Assembly (NCBI RefSeq): GCF_051014685.1
Contig: NW_027479680.1
Location: forward strand, 1 to 64,000
DNA length: 64,000 nt
Reading direction: 5' to 3'
DNA from: Ptiloglossa arizonensis
Taxonomy: Eukaryota; Arthropoda; Insecta; Hymenoptera; Colletidae
Within the stretch, counting starts at the first letter, position 1; each line of letters starts with the position of its first letter. Positions 1-16,019 of this stretch are shown one piece after another. The position numbers were made by a program, and so were the translations under genes. The notes beneath the pieces are model-generated. The model was not told where the DNA came from. It saw only the letters and a program-made list of their open reading frames with translations, and made no database searches.

Positions 1-3000
1 ATACGTTATACGTTATACGTTATACGTTATAGAATATACGTTATAGGTTATACGTTATACGTTATACGTTATACGTTATAGAATATACGTTATAGGATAT
101 ACGTTCTACGTTATACGTTATACGTTACACGTTATAAGTTATACGTTATACGTTATACGTTATACGTTATACGTTATACGTTATACGTTATACGTTATAC
201 GTTATACGTTATACGTTATACGTTATACGTTATACGTTATACGTTATACGTTATACGTTATACGTTATACGTTATACGTTATACGTTATACGTTATACGT
301 TATACGTTATTCGTTATACGTTATACGTTATACGTTATACGTTATACGTTGTACGTTATACGTTATACGTTATACGTTATACGTTAGATGTTACACAATA
401 TAGGTTATACGTTATACGTTATACGTTATACGTTATACGTTATACGTTATACGTTATACGTTATACGTTATACGTTATACGTTATACGTTATACGTTATA
501 CGTTATACGTTATACGTTATACGTTATACGTTATACGTTATACGTTATACGTTATACGTTATACGTTATACGTTATACGTTATACGTTATACGTTATACG
601 TTATACGTTATACGTTATACGTAATATGTAATACGTCATACGTTTTACGTTATACGCTATGCGTTATACGTTATACGTTATACGTCATACTTTATACGTT
701 ATACGTTATACGTTATACGTTATACGTTACACGTTATACGTTATACGTTATACGTTATACGTTATACGTTATACGTTATAGGTTATACGTTATACGTTAT
801 ACGTTATACGTTATACGTTATACGTTATACGTTATACGTTATACGTTATACGTTATACGTTATACGTTATACGTTATATAATATGTTATACGTTATACGT
901 TATACGTTATACGTTATACGTTATACGTTATACGTTTTACGTTATACGTTATACGTTATACGTTATACGTTATACGTTATACGTTATACGTTATACGTTA
1001 TACGTTATACGTTATACGTTATACGTTATACGTTATACGTTATACGTTATACGTTATACGTTATACGTTATACGTTATACGTTATACGTTATACGTTATA
1101 CGTTATACGTTATACGTTATACGTTATACGTTATACGTTATACGTTATACGTTATACGTTATACGTTATACGTTATACGTTATACGTTGTACGTTATACG
1201 TTATACGTTATACGTTATACGTTAGATGTTACACAATATAGGTTATACGTTATACGTTATACGTTATACGTTATACGTTATACGTTATACGTTATACGTT
1301 ATACGTTATACGTTATACGTTATACGTTATACGTTATACGTTATACGTTATACGTAATATGTAATACGTCATACGTTTTACGTTATACGCTATGCGTTAT
1401 ACGTTATACGTTATACGTCATACTTTATACGTTATACGTTATACGTTATACGTTATACGTTACACGTTATACGTTATACGTTATACGTTATACGTTATAC
1501 GTTATACGTTATAGGTTATACGTTATACGTTATACGATATACGTTATAGGTCATACCTTATACGTGATACGTTATACGTTATACGTTATACGTTATACGT
1601 TATACGTTATACGTTATACGTAATATGTAATACGTCATACGTTATACGTTTTACGTTATACGTTATACGTTATACGTTATACGTTATACGTTATACGTTA
1701 TACGTTATACGTTTTACGTTATGCGTTATACGTTATACGTTATACGTTATACGTTATACGTTATACGTTATACGTTATACGTTATACGTTATACGTAATA
1801 CGTTATACGTTATACGTTATACGTTATACGTTATACGTTATACGTTATACGTTATACGTTATACGTTATACGTTATACTTTATACGTTATACGTTATACG
1901 TTATACGTTATACGTTATACGTTATACGTTATACGTTATACGTTATACGTTATACGTTATACGTTATACGTAATATGTAATACGTCATACGTTTTACGTT
2001 ATACGTTACACGTTATACGTTATACGTTATACGTTATACGTTATACGTTATACGTTATACGTTATACGTTATACGTTATACGTTATACGTTATACGTTAT
2101 ACGTTTTACGTTATTCGTTATACGTTCTTCGTTACACGTTATACGTTATACGTTATACGTCATACGTTATACGTTATACGTTATATGTTACACGTTATAC
2201 GTTATACGTTACACGTTCTACGTTATACGTTACACGTTATACGTTATACGTTATATGTTATACGTTATACGTTATACGTTATACGTTATACGTTATACGT
2301 TATACGTTATACGTTATACGTTATACGTTATACGTTATACGTTATACGTTATACGTTATACGTTATACGTTATACGTTATACGTTATACGTTATACGTTA
2401 TACGTTATACGTTATACGTTATACGTTATACGTTATACGTTATACGTCATACGTTATACGTTATACGTTATACGTTATACGTTATACGTTATACGTTATA
2501 CGTTATACGTTATACGTTATACGTTATACGTTATACGTTATACGTTATACGTTATACGTTATACGTTATACGTTATACGTTATACGTTATACGTTGTACG
2601 TTATACGTTGTACGTTCTACGTTATACGTTATACGTTATACGTTATACGTTATACGTTATACGTTATACGTTATACGTTATACGTTATACGTTATACGTT
2701 ATACGTTATACGTTATACGTTATACGTTATACGTTATACGTTATACGCTATACGTTATACGTTATACGCTATACGTTATACGTTATACGTTATACGTTAT
2801 ACGTCATACATTATACTTTAGACGTTACACGTTATACGTTATACGTTATACGTTATACGTTATACGTTATACGTTATACGTTATACGTTATACGTTATAC
2901 GTTATACGTTATACGTTATACGTTATACGTTATACGTTATACGTTATACGTTATACGTTATACGTTATACGCTATACGTTATACGTTATACGCTATACGT

Positions 3001-4199
3001 TATACGTTATACGTTATACGTTATACGTCATACATTATACTTTAGACGTTACACGTTATACGTTATACGTTATACGTTATACGTTATACGTTATACGTTA
3101 TACGTTATACGTTATACGTTATACGTTATACGTAATACGTTATACGTTATACGTTATACGTTATACGTTATACGTTATACGTTATACGTTATACGTTATA
3201 CGTTATACGTTATTCGTTATACGTTATACGTTATACGTTATACGTTATACGTTGTACGTTATACGTTATACGTTATACATTATACGTTAGATGTTACATA
3301 ATATAGGTTATACGTTATACGTTATACGTTATACGTTATACGTTATACGTTATACGTTATACGTTATACGTTATACGTTATACGTTATACGTTATACGTT
3401 ATACGTTATACGTTATACGTAATATGTAATACGTCATACGTTTTACGTTATACGTTACACGTTATACGTTATACGTTATACGTTATACGTTATACGTTAT
3501 ACGTTATACGTAATATGTTACACGTTATACGTTATACGTTACACGTTCTACGTTATACGTTACACGTTATACGTTATACGTTATATGTTATACGTTATAC
3601 GTTATACGTTATACGTTATACGTTATACGTTATACGTTATACGTTATACGTTATACGTTATACGTTATACGTTATACGTTATACGTTATACGTTCTACGT
3701 TATACGTTATATAATATGTTATACGTTATACGTTATACGTTATACGTTATACGTTATACGTTATACGTTATACGTTATACGTTATACGTTATACGTTATA
3801 CGTTATACGTTATACGTTATACGTTATACGTTATACGTTATACGTTATACGTTATACGTTATACGTTATAGAATATACGTTATAGGTTATACGTTATACG
3901 TTATACGTTATACGTTATAGAATATACGTTATAGGATATACGTTATACGTTATACGTTATACGTTACACGTTATAAGTTATACGTTATACGTTATACGTT
4001 ATACGTTATACGTTATACGTTATACGTTATACGTTATACGTTATACGTTATACGTTATACGTTATACGTTATACGTTATACGTTATACGTTATACGTTAT
4101 ACGTTATACGTTATACGTTATACGTTATACGTTATACGTTATACGTTATACGTTATACGTTATACGTTATACATTATACGTTATACGTTATACGTTATA

Positions 4200-6185
4200 C
4201 GTTATACGTTATACGTTATACGTTGTACGTTATACGTTATACGTTATACGTTATACGTTAGATGTTACACAATATAGGTTATACGTCATACGTTATACGT
4301 TATACGTTATACGTTATACGTTATACGTTATACGTTATACGTTATACGTTATACGTTATACGTTATACGTTATACGTTATACGTTATACGTTATACGTTA
4401 TACGTTATACGTTATACGTTATACGTTATACGTTATACGTTATACGTTATACGTTATACGTTATACGTTATACGTTATACGTTATACGTTATACGTTATA
4501 CGTTATACGTTATACGTTATACGTTATACGTTATACGTTATACGTAATATGTAATACGTCATACGTTTTACGTTATACGCTATGCGTTATACGTTATACG
4601 TTATACGTCATACTTTATACGTTATAAGTTATACGTTATACGTTATACGTTACACGTTATACGTTATACGTTATACGTTATACGTTATACGTTATACGTT
4701 ATAGGTTATACGTTATACGTTATACGATATACGTTATAGGTCATACCTTATACGTGATACGTTATACGTTATACGTTATACGTTATACGTTATACGTTAT
4801 ACGTTATACGTAATATGTAATACGTCATACGTTATACGTTTTACGTTATACGTTATACGTTATACGTTATACGTTATACGTTATACGTTATACGTTATAC
4901 GTTATACGTTATACGTTATACGTTATACGTTATACGTTATACGTAATACGTTATACGTTATACGTTATACGTTTTACGTTATTCGTTATACGTTCTTCGT
5001 TACACGTTATACGTTATACGTTATACGTCATACGTTATACGTTATACGTAATATGTTACACGTTATACGTTATACGTTACACGTTCTACGTTATACGTTA
5101 CACGTTATACGTTATACGTTATATGTTATACGTTATACGTTATACGTTATACGTTATACGTTATACGTTATACGTTATACGTTATACGTTATACGTTATA
5201 CGTTATACGTTATACGTTATACGTTATACGTTATACGTTATACGTTATACGTTATACGTTATACGTTATACGTTGTACGTTATACGTTATACGTTATACG
5301 TTATACGTTAGATGTTACACAATATAGGTTATACGTCATACGTTATACGTTATACGTTATACGTTATACGTTATACGTTATACGTTATACGTTATACGTT
5401 ATACGTTATACGTTATACGTTATACGTTATACGTTATACGTTATACGTTATACGTTATACGTTATACGTTATACGTTATACGTTATACGTTATACGTTAT
5501 ACGTTATACGTTATACGTTATACGTTATACGTTATACGTTATACGTTATACGTTATACGTTATACGTTATACGTTATACGTTATACGTTATACGTTATAC
5601 GTTATACGTTATACGTTATACGTAATATGTAATACGTCATACGTTTTACGTTATACGCTATGCGTTATACGTTATACGTTATACGTCATACTTTATACGT
5701 TATAAGTTATACGTTATACGTTATACGTTACACGTTATACGTTATACGTTATACGTTATACGTTATACGTTATACGTTATAGGTTATACGTTATACGTTA
5801 TACGATATACGTTATAGGTCATACCTTATACGTGATACGTTATACGTTATACGTTATACGTTATACGTTATACGTTATACGTTATACGTAATATGTAATA
5901 CGTCATACGTTATACGTTTTACGTTATACGTTATACGTTATACGTTATACGTTATACGTTATACGTTATACGTTATACGTTATACGTTATACGTTATACG
6001 TTATACGTTATACGTAATACGTTATACGTTATACGTTATACGTTTTACGTTATTCGTTATACGTTCTTCGTTACACGTTATACGTTATACGTTATACGTC
6101 ATACGTTATACGTTATACGTAATATGTTACACGTTATACGTTATACGTTACACGTTCTACGTTATACGTTACACGTTATACGTTA
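4200..6185. repeat. Tandem duplication of about 1.05-1.08 kb in L1
   Basis: The marker series from the GTTGTACG string at 4,224 through AGATGTT (4,261), ATATGTA (4,548), ATGCGTT, CATACTTT and the early M2 form (4,737) repeats from 5,274 on. The offset is 1,050 bases at the start and 1,078 after a four-unit (28-base) length difference. Similarity ends near 5,120 and 6,183. Shorter related blocks lie at about 350-790 and 1,190-1,560. Confidence 0.85.
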
Positions 6186-6424
6186 TAAGTTATACGTTAT
6201 ACGTTATACGTTATACGTAATACGTTATACGTTATACGTTATACGTTATACGTTATACATTATACGTTATACGTTATACGTTATACGTCATTCGTTATAC
6301 GTTAGACGTTACACAATATAGGTTATACGTTATGCGTTATACGTTATACGTTATACGTTATACGTTATACGTTATACGTTGTACGTTATACGTTATACGT
6401 TATACATTATACATTATACGTTAT

Positions 6425-6760
6425 ACGTTATACGTTATACGTTATACGTTATACGTTATAGAATATACGTTATAGGTTATACGTTATACGTTATACGTTA
6501 TACGTTATACGTTATACGTTATACGTTATACGTTATAAGTTATACGTTATACGTTATACGTTATACGTAATACGTTATACGTTATACGTTATACGTTATA
6601 CGTTATACGTTATACGTTATACGTTATAGAATATACGTTATAGGTTATACGTTATACGTTATACGTTATACGTTATACGTTATACGTTATACGTTATACG
6701 TTATAAGTTATACGTTATACGTTATACGTTATACGTAATACGTTATACGTTATACGTTAT
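6425..6760. repeat. 168-bp tandem duplication (24 units x 2)
   Basis: The ATAGAAT string at 6,460, the ATAAGTT string near 6,535 and the ATACGTA string near 6,567 all recur exactly 168 bases later. Another copy of the same series occurs 420 bases further on (7,048 onward). Confidence 0.85.
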
Positions 6761-7284
6761 ACGTTATACGTTATACATTATACGTTATACGTTATACGTT
6801 ATACGTCATTCGTTATACGTTAGACGTTACACAATATAGGTTATACGTTATGCGTTATACGTTATACGTTATACGTTATACGTTATACGTTATACAATAT
6901 ACGTTATACGTCATTCGTTATACGTTAGATGTTACACAATATAGGTTATACGTTATACGTTATACGTTATACGTTAAACGTTATACGTTATACGTTATAC
7001 GTTATACGTTATACGTTATACGTTATACGTTATACGTTATACGTTATAGAATATACGTTATAGGTTATACGTTATACGTTATACGTTATACGTTATACGT
7101 TATACGTTATACGTTATACGTTATAAGTTATACGTTATACGTTATACGTTATACGTAATACGTTATACGTTATACGTTATACGTTATACGTTATACGTTA
7201 TACAATATACGTTATACGTCATTCGTTATACGTTAGATGTTACACAATATAGGTTATACGTTATGCGTTATACGTTATACGTTA

Positions 7285-7914
7285 TACGTTATACGTTATA
7301 CGTTATACAATATACGTTATACGTCATTCGTTATACGTTAGATGTTACACAATATAGGTTATACGTTATACGGTATACGTTATACGTTTTACGTTATTCG
7401 TTATACGTTCTTCGTTACACGTTATACGTTATACGTTATACGTTATACGTTATACGTTATACGTTATACGTTATACGTTATACGTTGTACGTTATACGTT
7501 ATACGTTATACATTATACATTATACGTTATACGTTATACGTTATACGTTATACGTTATACGTTATAGAATATACGTTATAGGTTATACGTTATACGTTAT
7601 ACGTTATACGTTATACGTTATACAATATACGTTATACGTCATTCGTTATACGTTAGATGTTACACAATATAGGTTATACGTTATACGGTATACGTTATAC
7701 GTTTTACGTTATTCGTTATACGTTCTTCGTTACACGTTATACGTTATACGTTATACGTTATACGTTATACGTTATACGTTATACGTTATACGTTATACGT
7801 TGTACGTTATACGTTATACGTTATACATTATACATTATACGTTATACGTTATACGTTATACGTTATACGTTATACGTTATAGAATATACGTTATAGGTTA
7901 TACGTTATACGTTA
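7285..7914. repeat. 315-bp tandem duplication (45 units x 2)
   Basis: The marker order ACAATAT, AGATGTT, ACACAAT, ATACGGT, GTTCTTCG, GTTGTACG, paired ACATT strings and ATAGAAT between about 7,309 and 7,584 is repeated 315 bases later with no difference that I can see. The true left edge lies between 7,267 and 7,307. 315 is exactly 45 units. Confidence 0.9.
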
Positions 7915-8679
7915 TACGTTATACGTTATACGTTATACGTTATACGTTATACGTTATAAGTTATACGTTATACGTTATACGTTATACGTAATACGTTATA
8001 CGTTATACGTTATACGTTATACGTTATACATTATACGTTATACGTTATACGTTATACGTCATTCGTTATACGTTAGACGTTACACAATATAGGTTATACG
8101 TTATGCGTTATACGTTATACGTTATACGTTATACGTTATACGTTATACAATATACGTTATACGTCATTCGTTATACGTTAGATGTTACACAATATAGGTT
8201 ATACGTTATACGTTATACGTTATACGTTAAACGTTATACGTTATACGTTATACGTTATACGTTATACGTTATACGTTTTACGTTATACGTTATACGTTAT
8301 ACGTTATACGTTATACGTTATACGTTATTCATTATACGTTATACGTCTATCGTTATACGTTAGACGTTACACAATATAGGTTATACGTGATACGTTATAC
8401 GTTATACGTTATACGTTATACGTTATACGTTATACGTTATACGTTATACGTTATACGTTATACGTTATACATTATACGTTATACGTCATTCGTTATACGT
8501 TAGACGTTACACAATATAGGTTATACGTGATACGTTATACGTTATACGTTATACGTTATACGTTATAAGTTATACGTTATACGTTATACGTTATACGTTA
8601 TACGTTATACGTTATACGTTATACGTTATACGTTATACGTTATACGTTATACGTTATACGTTATACGCTATACGTTATA

Positions 8680-11350
8680 CGTTATACGTTATACAATATA
8701 CGTTATACGTCATTCGTTATACGTTAGATGTTACACAATATAGGTTATACGTTATACGGTATACGTTATACGTTAAACGTTATACGTTATACGTTATACG
8801 TTATACGTTATACGTTATACGTTTTACGTTATACGTTATACGTTATACGTTATACGTTATACGTTATACATTATACGTTATACGTCTATCGTTATACGTT
8901 AGACGTTACACAATATAGGTTATACGTGATACGTTATACGTTATACGTTATACGTTATACGTTATACGTTATACGTTATACGTTATACGTTATACGTTAT
9001 ACATTATACGTTATACGTCATTCGTTATACGTTAGACGTTACACAATATAGGTTATACGTGATACGTTATACGTTATACGTTATACGTTATACGTTGTAC
9101 GTTATACGTTATACGTTATACGTTATACGTTATACGTTATACGTTATACGTTATACGCTATACGTTATACGTTATACGTTATACGTTATACGTTATACGT
9201 TATACGTTATACGTCATACGTTATACGATATACGTTAGACGTTATAAGTTATACGTTATACGTTATACGTTATACGTTATACGTTATAGGTTATACGTTA
9301 TACGTTATACGTTATACGTTATACGCTATACGTTATACGTTATACGTTATACAATATACGTTATACGTCATTCGTTATACGTTAGATGTTACACAATATA
9401 GGTTATACGTTATACGTTATACGTTATACGTTAAACGTTATACGTTATACGTTATACGTTATACGTTATACGTTATACGTTTTACGTTATACGTTATACG
9501 TTATACGTTATACGTTATACGTTATACATTATACGTTATACGTCTATCGTTATACGTTAGACGTTACACAATATAGGTTATACGTTAGACGTTACACAAT
9601 ATAGGTTATACGTGATACGTTATACGTTATACGTTATACGTTATACGCTATACGTTATACGTTATACGTTATACGTTATACGTTATACATTATACGTTAT
9701 ACGTCATTCGTTATACTTTAGACGTTACACAATATAGGTTATACGTGATACGTTATACGTTATACGTTATACGTTATACGTTATACATTATACGTTATAC
9801 GTCATTCGTTATACTTTAGACGTTACACAATATAGGTTATACGTGATACGTTATACGTTATACGTTATACGTTATACGTTATACGTTATACGTTATACGT
9901 TATACGTTATACGTTATACGTTATACGTTATACGCTATACGTTATACGTTATACGTTATACGTTATACGTTATACGTTATACGTCATACGTTATACGTTA
10001 TACGTTAGACGTTATAAGTTATACGTTATACGTTATACGTCATACGTTATACGTTATGCGTCATACGTTATACGTTATACGTTATACGTTATAGGTCATA
10101 CCTTATTCGTGATACGTCATACCTTATACGTTAAACGTACTACGTTATACGTTATACGTTATGCGTTATAGGTCATACCTTATTCGTGATACGTCATACG
10201 TTATACGTTATACGTTCTACGTTATACGTTATACGTTATACGTTATACGTTACACGTTATACGTTATACGTTATACGTTATACGTTCTACGTTCTACGTT
10301 ATGCGCTATACGTTATACGTTATACGTTATACGTTATACGTTATACGTTATACGTTATACGTTATACGTTATACGTTATACGTTATACGTTATACGTTAT
10401 ACGTTATACGTTATATCGTTTATACGTTATACGTAATACGTTATACGTTATACGTCATACGTTATACGTTATACGATATAAGTTATACGTTATACGTTAT
10501 ACGTTATACGTTATACGTTATACCTTATACGTCATACGTTATACGTTATACGTCATACGTTATACGTTATACGTTGTACGTTATAGGTCATACCTTATTC
10601 GTGATACGTCATACGTTATACGTTATACGTCATACGTTATATGTTATGCGTTAGACGTTAGAGGTCGTTCCTTATAGGTGATACGTCATACGTTATACGT
10701 TATACGTTATACGTTACACGTTATACGTTATACGTTATACGTTATACGTTATACGTTATACGTCATACGTTATACGTTATACGTTTTACGCTATACGTTA
10801 TACGTTATACGTTATACGTTATACGTTATACGTTATACGTTATACGTTATACGTTATACGTTATACGTCATACGTTATACGTTATGCGTTAGACGTTAGA
10901 GGTCGTTCCTTATAGGTGATACGTCATACGTTATACGTTATACGTTATACGTTACACGTTATACGTTATACGTTATACGTTATACGTTATACGTTATACG
11001 TTATACGTTATATCGTTTATACGTTATACGTAATACGTTATACGTTGTACGTTATACGTTATACGTTATACGTTATACGTTATACGTTATACGTTATACG
11101 TTATACGTTATACGTTATACGTTATACGAAATACGTTATACGTTAGAGGTCGTTCCTTATAGGTGATACGTCATACGTTATACGTTATACGTTATACGTT
11201 ACACCTTATACGTTATACGTTATACGTTATACGTTATACGTTATACGTTATACGTTATACGTTATACGTTATACGCTATACGTTATACGTTATACGTTAT
11301 ACCTTATACGTTATACGTTATACGTAATACGTTATACGTTATACGTTATA
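8680..11350. repeat. Copy 1 of 2.67-kb segment duplicated at offset 3,343
   Basis: All marker strings from ACAATAT at 8,691 to ATACGTA at about 11,326 recur at +3,343 bases. The left edge falls between 8,670 and 8,691 and the right edge between about 11,330 and 11,370. The only base differences I found are at 10,524-10,525 (CT here, TG in copy 2). It includes three M1 strings (10,660, 10,898, 11,145). Confidence 0.9.
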
Positions 11351-11379
11351 CGTTATACGTTATACGTTATACGTTATAC

Positions 11380-12010
11380 GTTATACGCTATACGTTATAC
11401 GTTATACGTTATACGTTATACGTTATACATTATACGTTATACGTCATTCGTTATACTTTAGACGTTACACAATATAGGTTATACGTGATACGTTATACGT
11501 TATACGTTATACGTTATACGTTATACATTATACGTTATACGTCATTCGTTATACTTTAGACGTTACACAATATAGGTTATACGTGATACGTTATACGTTA
11601 TACGTTATACGTTATACGTTATACGTTATACGTTATACGTTATACGTTATACGTTATACGTTATACGTTATACGCTATACGTTATACGTTATACGTTATA
11701 CGTTATACGTTATACGTTATACGTTATACGTCATACGTTATACGTTATACGTTAGACGTTATAAGTTATACGTTATACGTTATACGTCATACGTTATACG
11801 TTATGCGTCATACGTTATACGTTATACGTTATACGTTATAGGTCATACCTTATTCGTGATACGTCATACCTTATACGTTAAACGTACTACGTTATACGTT
11901 ATACGTTATGCGTTATAGGTCATACCTTATTCGTGATACGTCATACGTTATACGTTATACGTTCTACGTTATACGTTATACGTTATACGTTATACGTTAC
12001 ACGTTATACG
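11380..12010. repeat. Partial third copy of the 9.64-10.27 kb segment
   Basis: The stretch between the two 2.67-kb copies is itself a copy of about 9,640-10,270, at offset 1,740 and then 1,747 after one added unit. It includes the two ATACTTT-linked M3 strings, the TAGACG/ATAAGTT string and M2. The order from 8.68 to 14.69 kb is therefore A-B-C-B-A-B-C. Confidence 0.85.
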
Positions 12011-12022
12011 TTATACGTTATA

Positions 12023-14693
12023 CGTTATACGTTATACAATATACGTTATACGTCATTCGTTATACGTTAGATGTTACACAATATAGGTTATACGTTATAC
12101 GGTATACGTTATACGTTAAACGTTATACGTTATACGTTATACGTTATACGTTATACGTTATACGTTTTACGTTATACGTTATACGTTATACGTTATACGT
12201 TATACGTTATACATTATACGTTATACGTCTATCGTTATACGTTAGACGTTACACAATATAGGTTATACGTGATACGTTATACGTTATACGTTATACGTTA
12301 TACGTTATACGTTATACGTTATACGTTATACGTTATACGTTATACATTATACGTTATACGTCATTCGTTATACGTTAGACGTTACACAATATAGGTTATA
12401 CGTGATACGTTATACGTTATACGTTATACGTTATACGTTGTACGTTATACGTTATACGTTATACGTTATACGTTATACGTTATACGTTATACGTTATACG
12501 CTATACGTTATACGTTATACGTTATACGTTATACGTTATACGTTATACGTTATACGTCATACGTTATACGATATACGTTAGACGTTATAAGTTATACGTT
12601 ATACGTTATACGTTATACGTTATACGTTATAGGTTATACGTTATACGTTATACGTTATACGTTATACGCTATACGTTATACGTTATACGTTATACAATAT
12701 ACGTTATACGTCATTCGTTATACGTTAGATGTTACACAATATAGGTTATACGTTATACGTTATACGTTATACGTTAAACGTTATACGTTATACGTTATAC
12801 GTTATACGTTATACGTTATACGTTTTACGTTATACGTTATACGTTATACGTTATACGTTATACGTTATACATTATACGTTATACGTCTATCGTTATACGT
12901 TAGACGTTACACAATATAGGTTATACGTTAGACGTTACACAATATAGGTTATACGTGATACGTTATACGTTATACGTTATACGTTATACGCTATACGTTA
13001 TACGTTATACGTTATACGTTATACGTTATACATTATACGTTATACGTCATTCGTTATACTTTAGACGTTACACAATATAGGTTATACGTGATACGTTATA
13101 CGTTATACGTTATACGTTATACGTTATACATTATACGTTATACGTCATTCGTTATACTTTAGACGTTACACAATATAGGTTATACGTGATACGTTATACG
13201 TTATACGTTATACGTTATACGTTATACGTTATACGTTATACGTTATACGTTATACGTTATACGTTATACGTTATACGCTATACGTTATACGTTATACGTT
13301 ATACGTTATACGTTATACGTTATACGTCATACGTTATACGTTATACGTTAGACGTTATAAGTTATACGTTATACGTTATACGTCATACGTTATACGTTAT
13401 GCGTCATACGTTATACGTTATACGTTATACGTTATAGGTCATACCTTATTCGTGATACGTCATACCTTATACGTTAAACGTACTACGTTATACGTTATAC
13501 GTTATGCGTTATAGGTCATACCTTATTCGTGATACGTCATACGTTATACGTTATACGTTCTACGTTATACGTTATACGTTATACGTTATACGTTACACGT
13601 TATACGTTATACGTTATACGTTATACGTTCTACGTTCTACGTTATGCGCTATACGTTATACGTTATACGTTATACGTTATACGTTATACGTTATACGTTA
13701 TACGTTATACGTTATACGTTATACGTTATACGTTATACGTTATACGTTATACGTTATATCGTTTATACGTTATACGTAATACGTTATACGTTATACGTCA
13801 TACGTTATACGTTATACGATATAAGTTATACGTTATACGTTATACGTTATACGTTATACGTTATACTGTATACGTCATACGTTATACGTTATACGTCATA
13901 CGTTATACGTTATACGTTGTACGTTATAGGTCATACCTTATTCGTGATACGTCATACGTTATACGTTATACGTCATACGTTATATGTTATGCGTTAGACG
14001 TTAGAGGTCGTTCCTTATAGGTGATACGTCATACGTTATACGTTATACGTTATACGTTACACGTTATACGTTATACGTTATACGTTATACGTTATACGTT
14101 ATACGTCATACGTTATACGTTATACGTTTTACGCTATACGTTATACGTTATACGTTATACGTTATACGTTATACGTTATACGTTATACGTTATACGTTAT
14201 ACGTTATACGTCATACGTTATACGTTATGCGTTAGACGTTAGAGGTCGTTCCTTATAGGTGATACGTCATACGTTATACGTTATACGTTATACGTTACAC
14301 GTTATACGTTATACGTTATACGTTATACGTTATACGTTATACGTTATACGTTATATCGTTTATACGTTATACGTAATACGTTATACGTTGTACGTTATAC
14401 GTTATACGTTATACGTTATACGTTATACGTTATACGTTATACGTTATACGTTATACGTTATACGTTATACGAAATACGTTATACGTTAGAGGTCGTTCCT
14501 TATAGGTGATACGTCATACGTTATACGTTATACGTTATACGTTACACCTTATACGTTATACGTTATACGTTATACGTTATACGTTATACGTTATACGTTA
14601 TACGTTATACGTTATACGCTATACGTTATACGTTATACGTTATACCTTATACGTTATACGTTATACGTAATACGTTATACGTTATACGTTATA
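12023..14693. repeat. Copy 2 of 2.67-kb segment duplicated at offset 3,343
   Basis: Near-identical partner of 8,680-11,350. It carries M1 strings at 14,003, 14,241 and 14,488 and the TG dinucleotide at 13,867-13,868 where copy 1 has CT. Similarity ends before the ATGCGTT unit at 14,713. Confidence 0.9.
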
Positions 14694-16019
14694 CGTTATA
14701 CGTTATACGTTATGCGTTATACGTTATACGATATACGTTATACGTTATACGTTATACGTTATACGTTATACGTTATACGTTATACGTTATATCGTTTATA
14801 CGTTATACGTAATACGTTATACGTTATACGTCATACGTTATACGTTATACGATATACGTTATACGTTATACGTAATACGTTATACGTTATACGTTATCCG
14901 TTATACGTTATACGTTATACGTTATACGTTATACGTTATACGTTATACGTTATACGTTATACGTTATACGTTATATCGTTTATACGTTATACGTAATACG
15001 TTATACGTTGTACGTTATACGTTATACGGTATACGTTATACGTTATACGTTATACGTTATACGTTACACGTTATACGTTATACGTTATACGTTATACGTT
15101 ATACGTTATACGTTATACGTTATACGTTATACGTTATACGTTATACGTCATACGTTATACGTTATACGTTATACGCTATACGTTATACGTTATACGTTAT
15201 ACGTTATACGTTATACGTTATACGTTATACGTCATACGTTATACGTTATACGTTAGACGTTAGAGGTCGTTCCTTATAGGTGATACGTCATACGTTATAC
15301 GTTATACGTTATACGTTATACGTTACACGTTATACGTTATACGTTATACGTTATACGTTATACGTTATACGTTATACGTTATACGTTATACGTTATACGT
15401 TATACGTTATACGTTATACGATATACGTTATACGTTATACGTTATACGTTATACGTTATACGTTATACGTAATACGTTATACGTCATACGTTATACGTTA
15501 TACGTTATACGTTATACGTTATACGTTATACGTTATACGTTATACGTTATACGTTATACGTTATACGTTATACGTTATACGTTATATCGTTTATACGTTA
15601 TACGTAATACGTTATACGTTGTACGTTATACGTTATACGGTATACGTTATACGTTATACGTTATACGTTATACGTTATACGTTATACGTTATACGTTATA
15701 CGTTATACGTAATACGTTATACGTTAGAGGTCGTTCCTTATAGGTGATACGTCATACGTTATACGTTATACGTTATACGTTACACCTTATACGTTATACG
15801 TTATACGTTATACGTTATACGTTATACGTTATACGTTATACGTTATACGTTAGACGTTATACGTTATACGTTATACGCTATACGTTATACGTTATACGTT
15901 ATACGTTATACGATATAAGTTATACGTTATACGTTATACGTTATACGTTATACGTTATACGTTATACGTTATACGCTATACGTTATACGTTATACGTTAC
16001 ACGTTATACGTTATACGTT

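Larger units (their letters stand above)
1..9840. repeat. Satellite domain L1 (first L-type marker domain)
   Basis: This stretch holds no gene. Its diagnostic strings are the heptamers AGATGTT or AGACGTT followed by ACACAAT and ATAGGTT; ATAGAAT followed by ATACGTT and ATAGGTT; and ATACGTA, ATATGTA, ATACGTC in series, often followed by TTACGTT and by ATACGCT, ATGCGTT. Blocks of these markers recur at irregular spacing of 0.3 to 1.3 kb. The R-type marker starting AGAGGTC is absent. From about 6.3 kb onward the markers become denser and are arranged in short duplications (168, 315 and 420 bp spacings). The right limit is set by the last L-type marker before R-type strings begin near 10,093. Confidence 0.8.
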
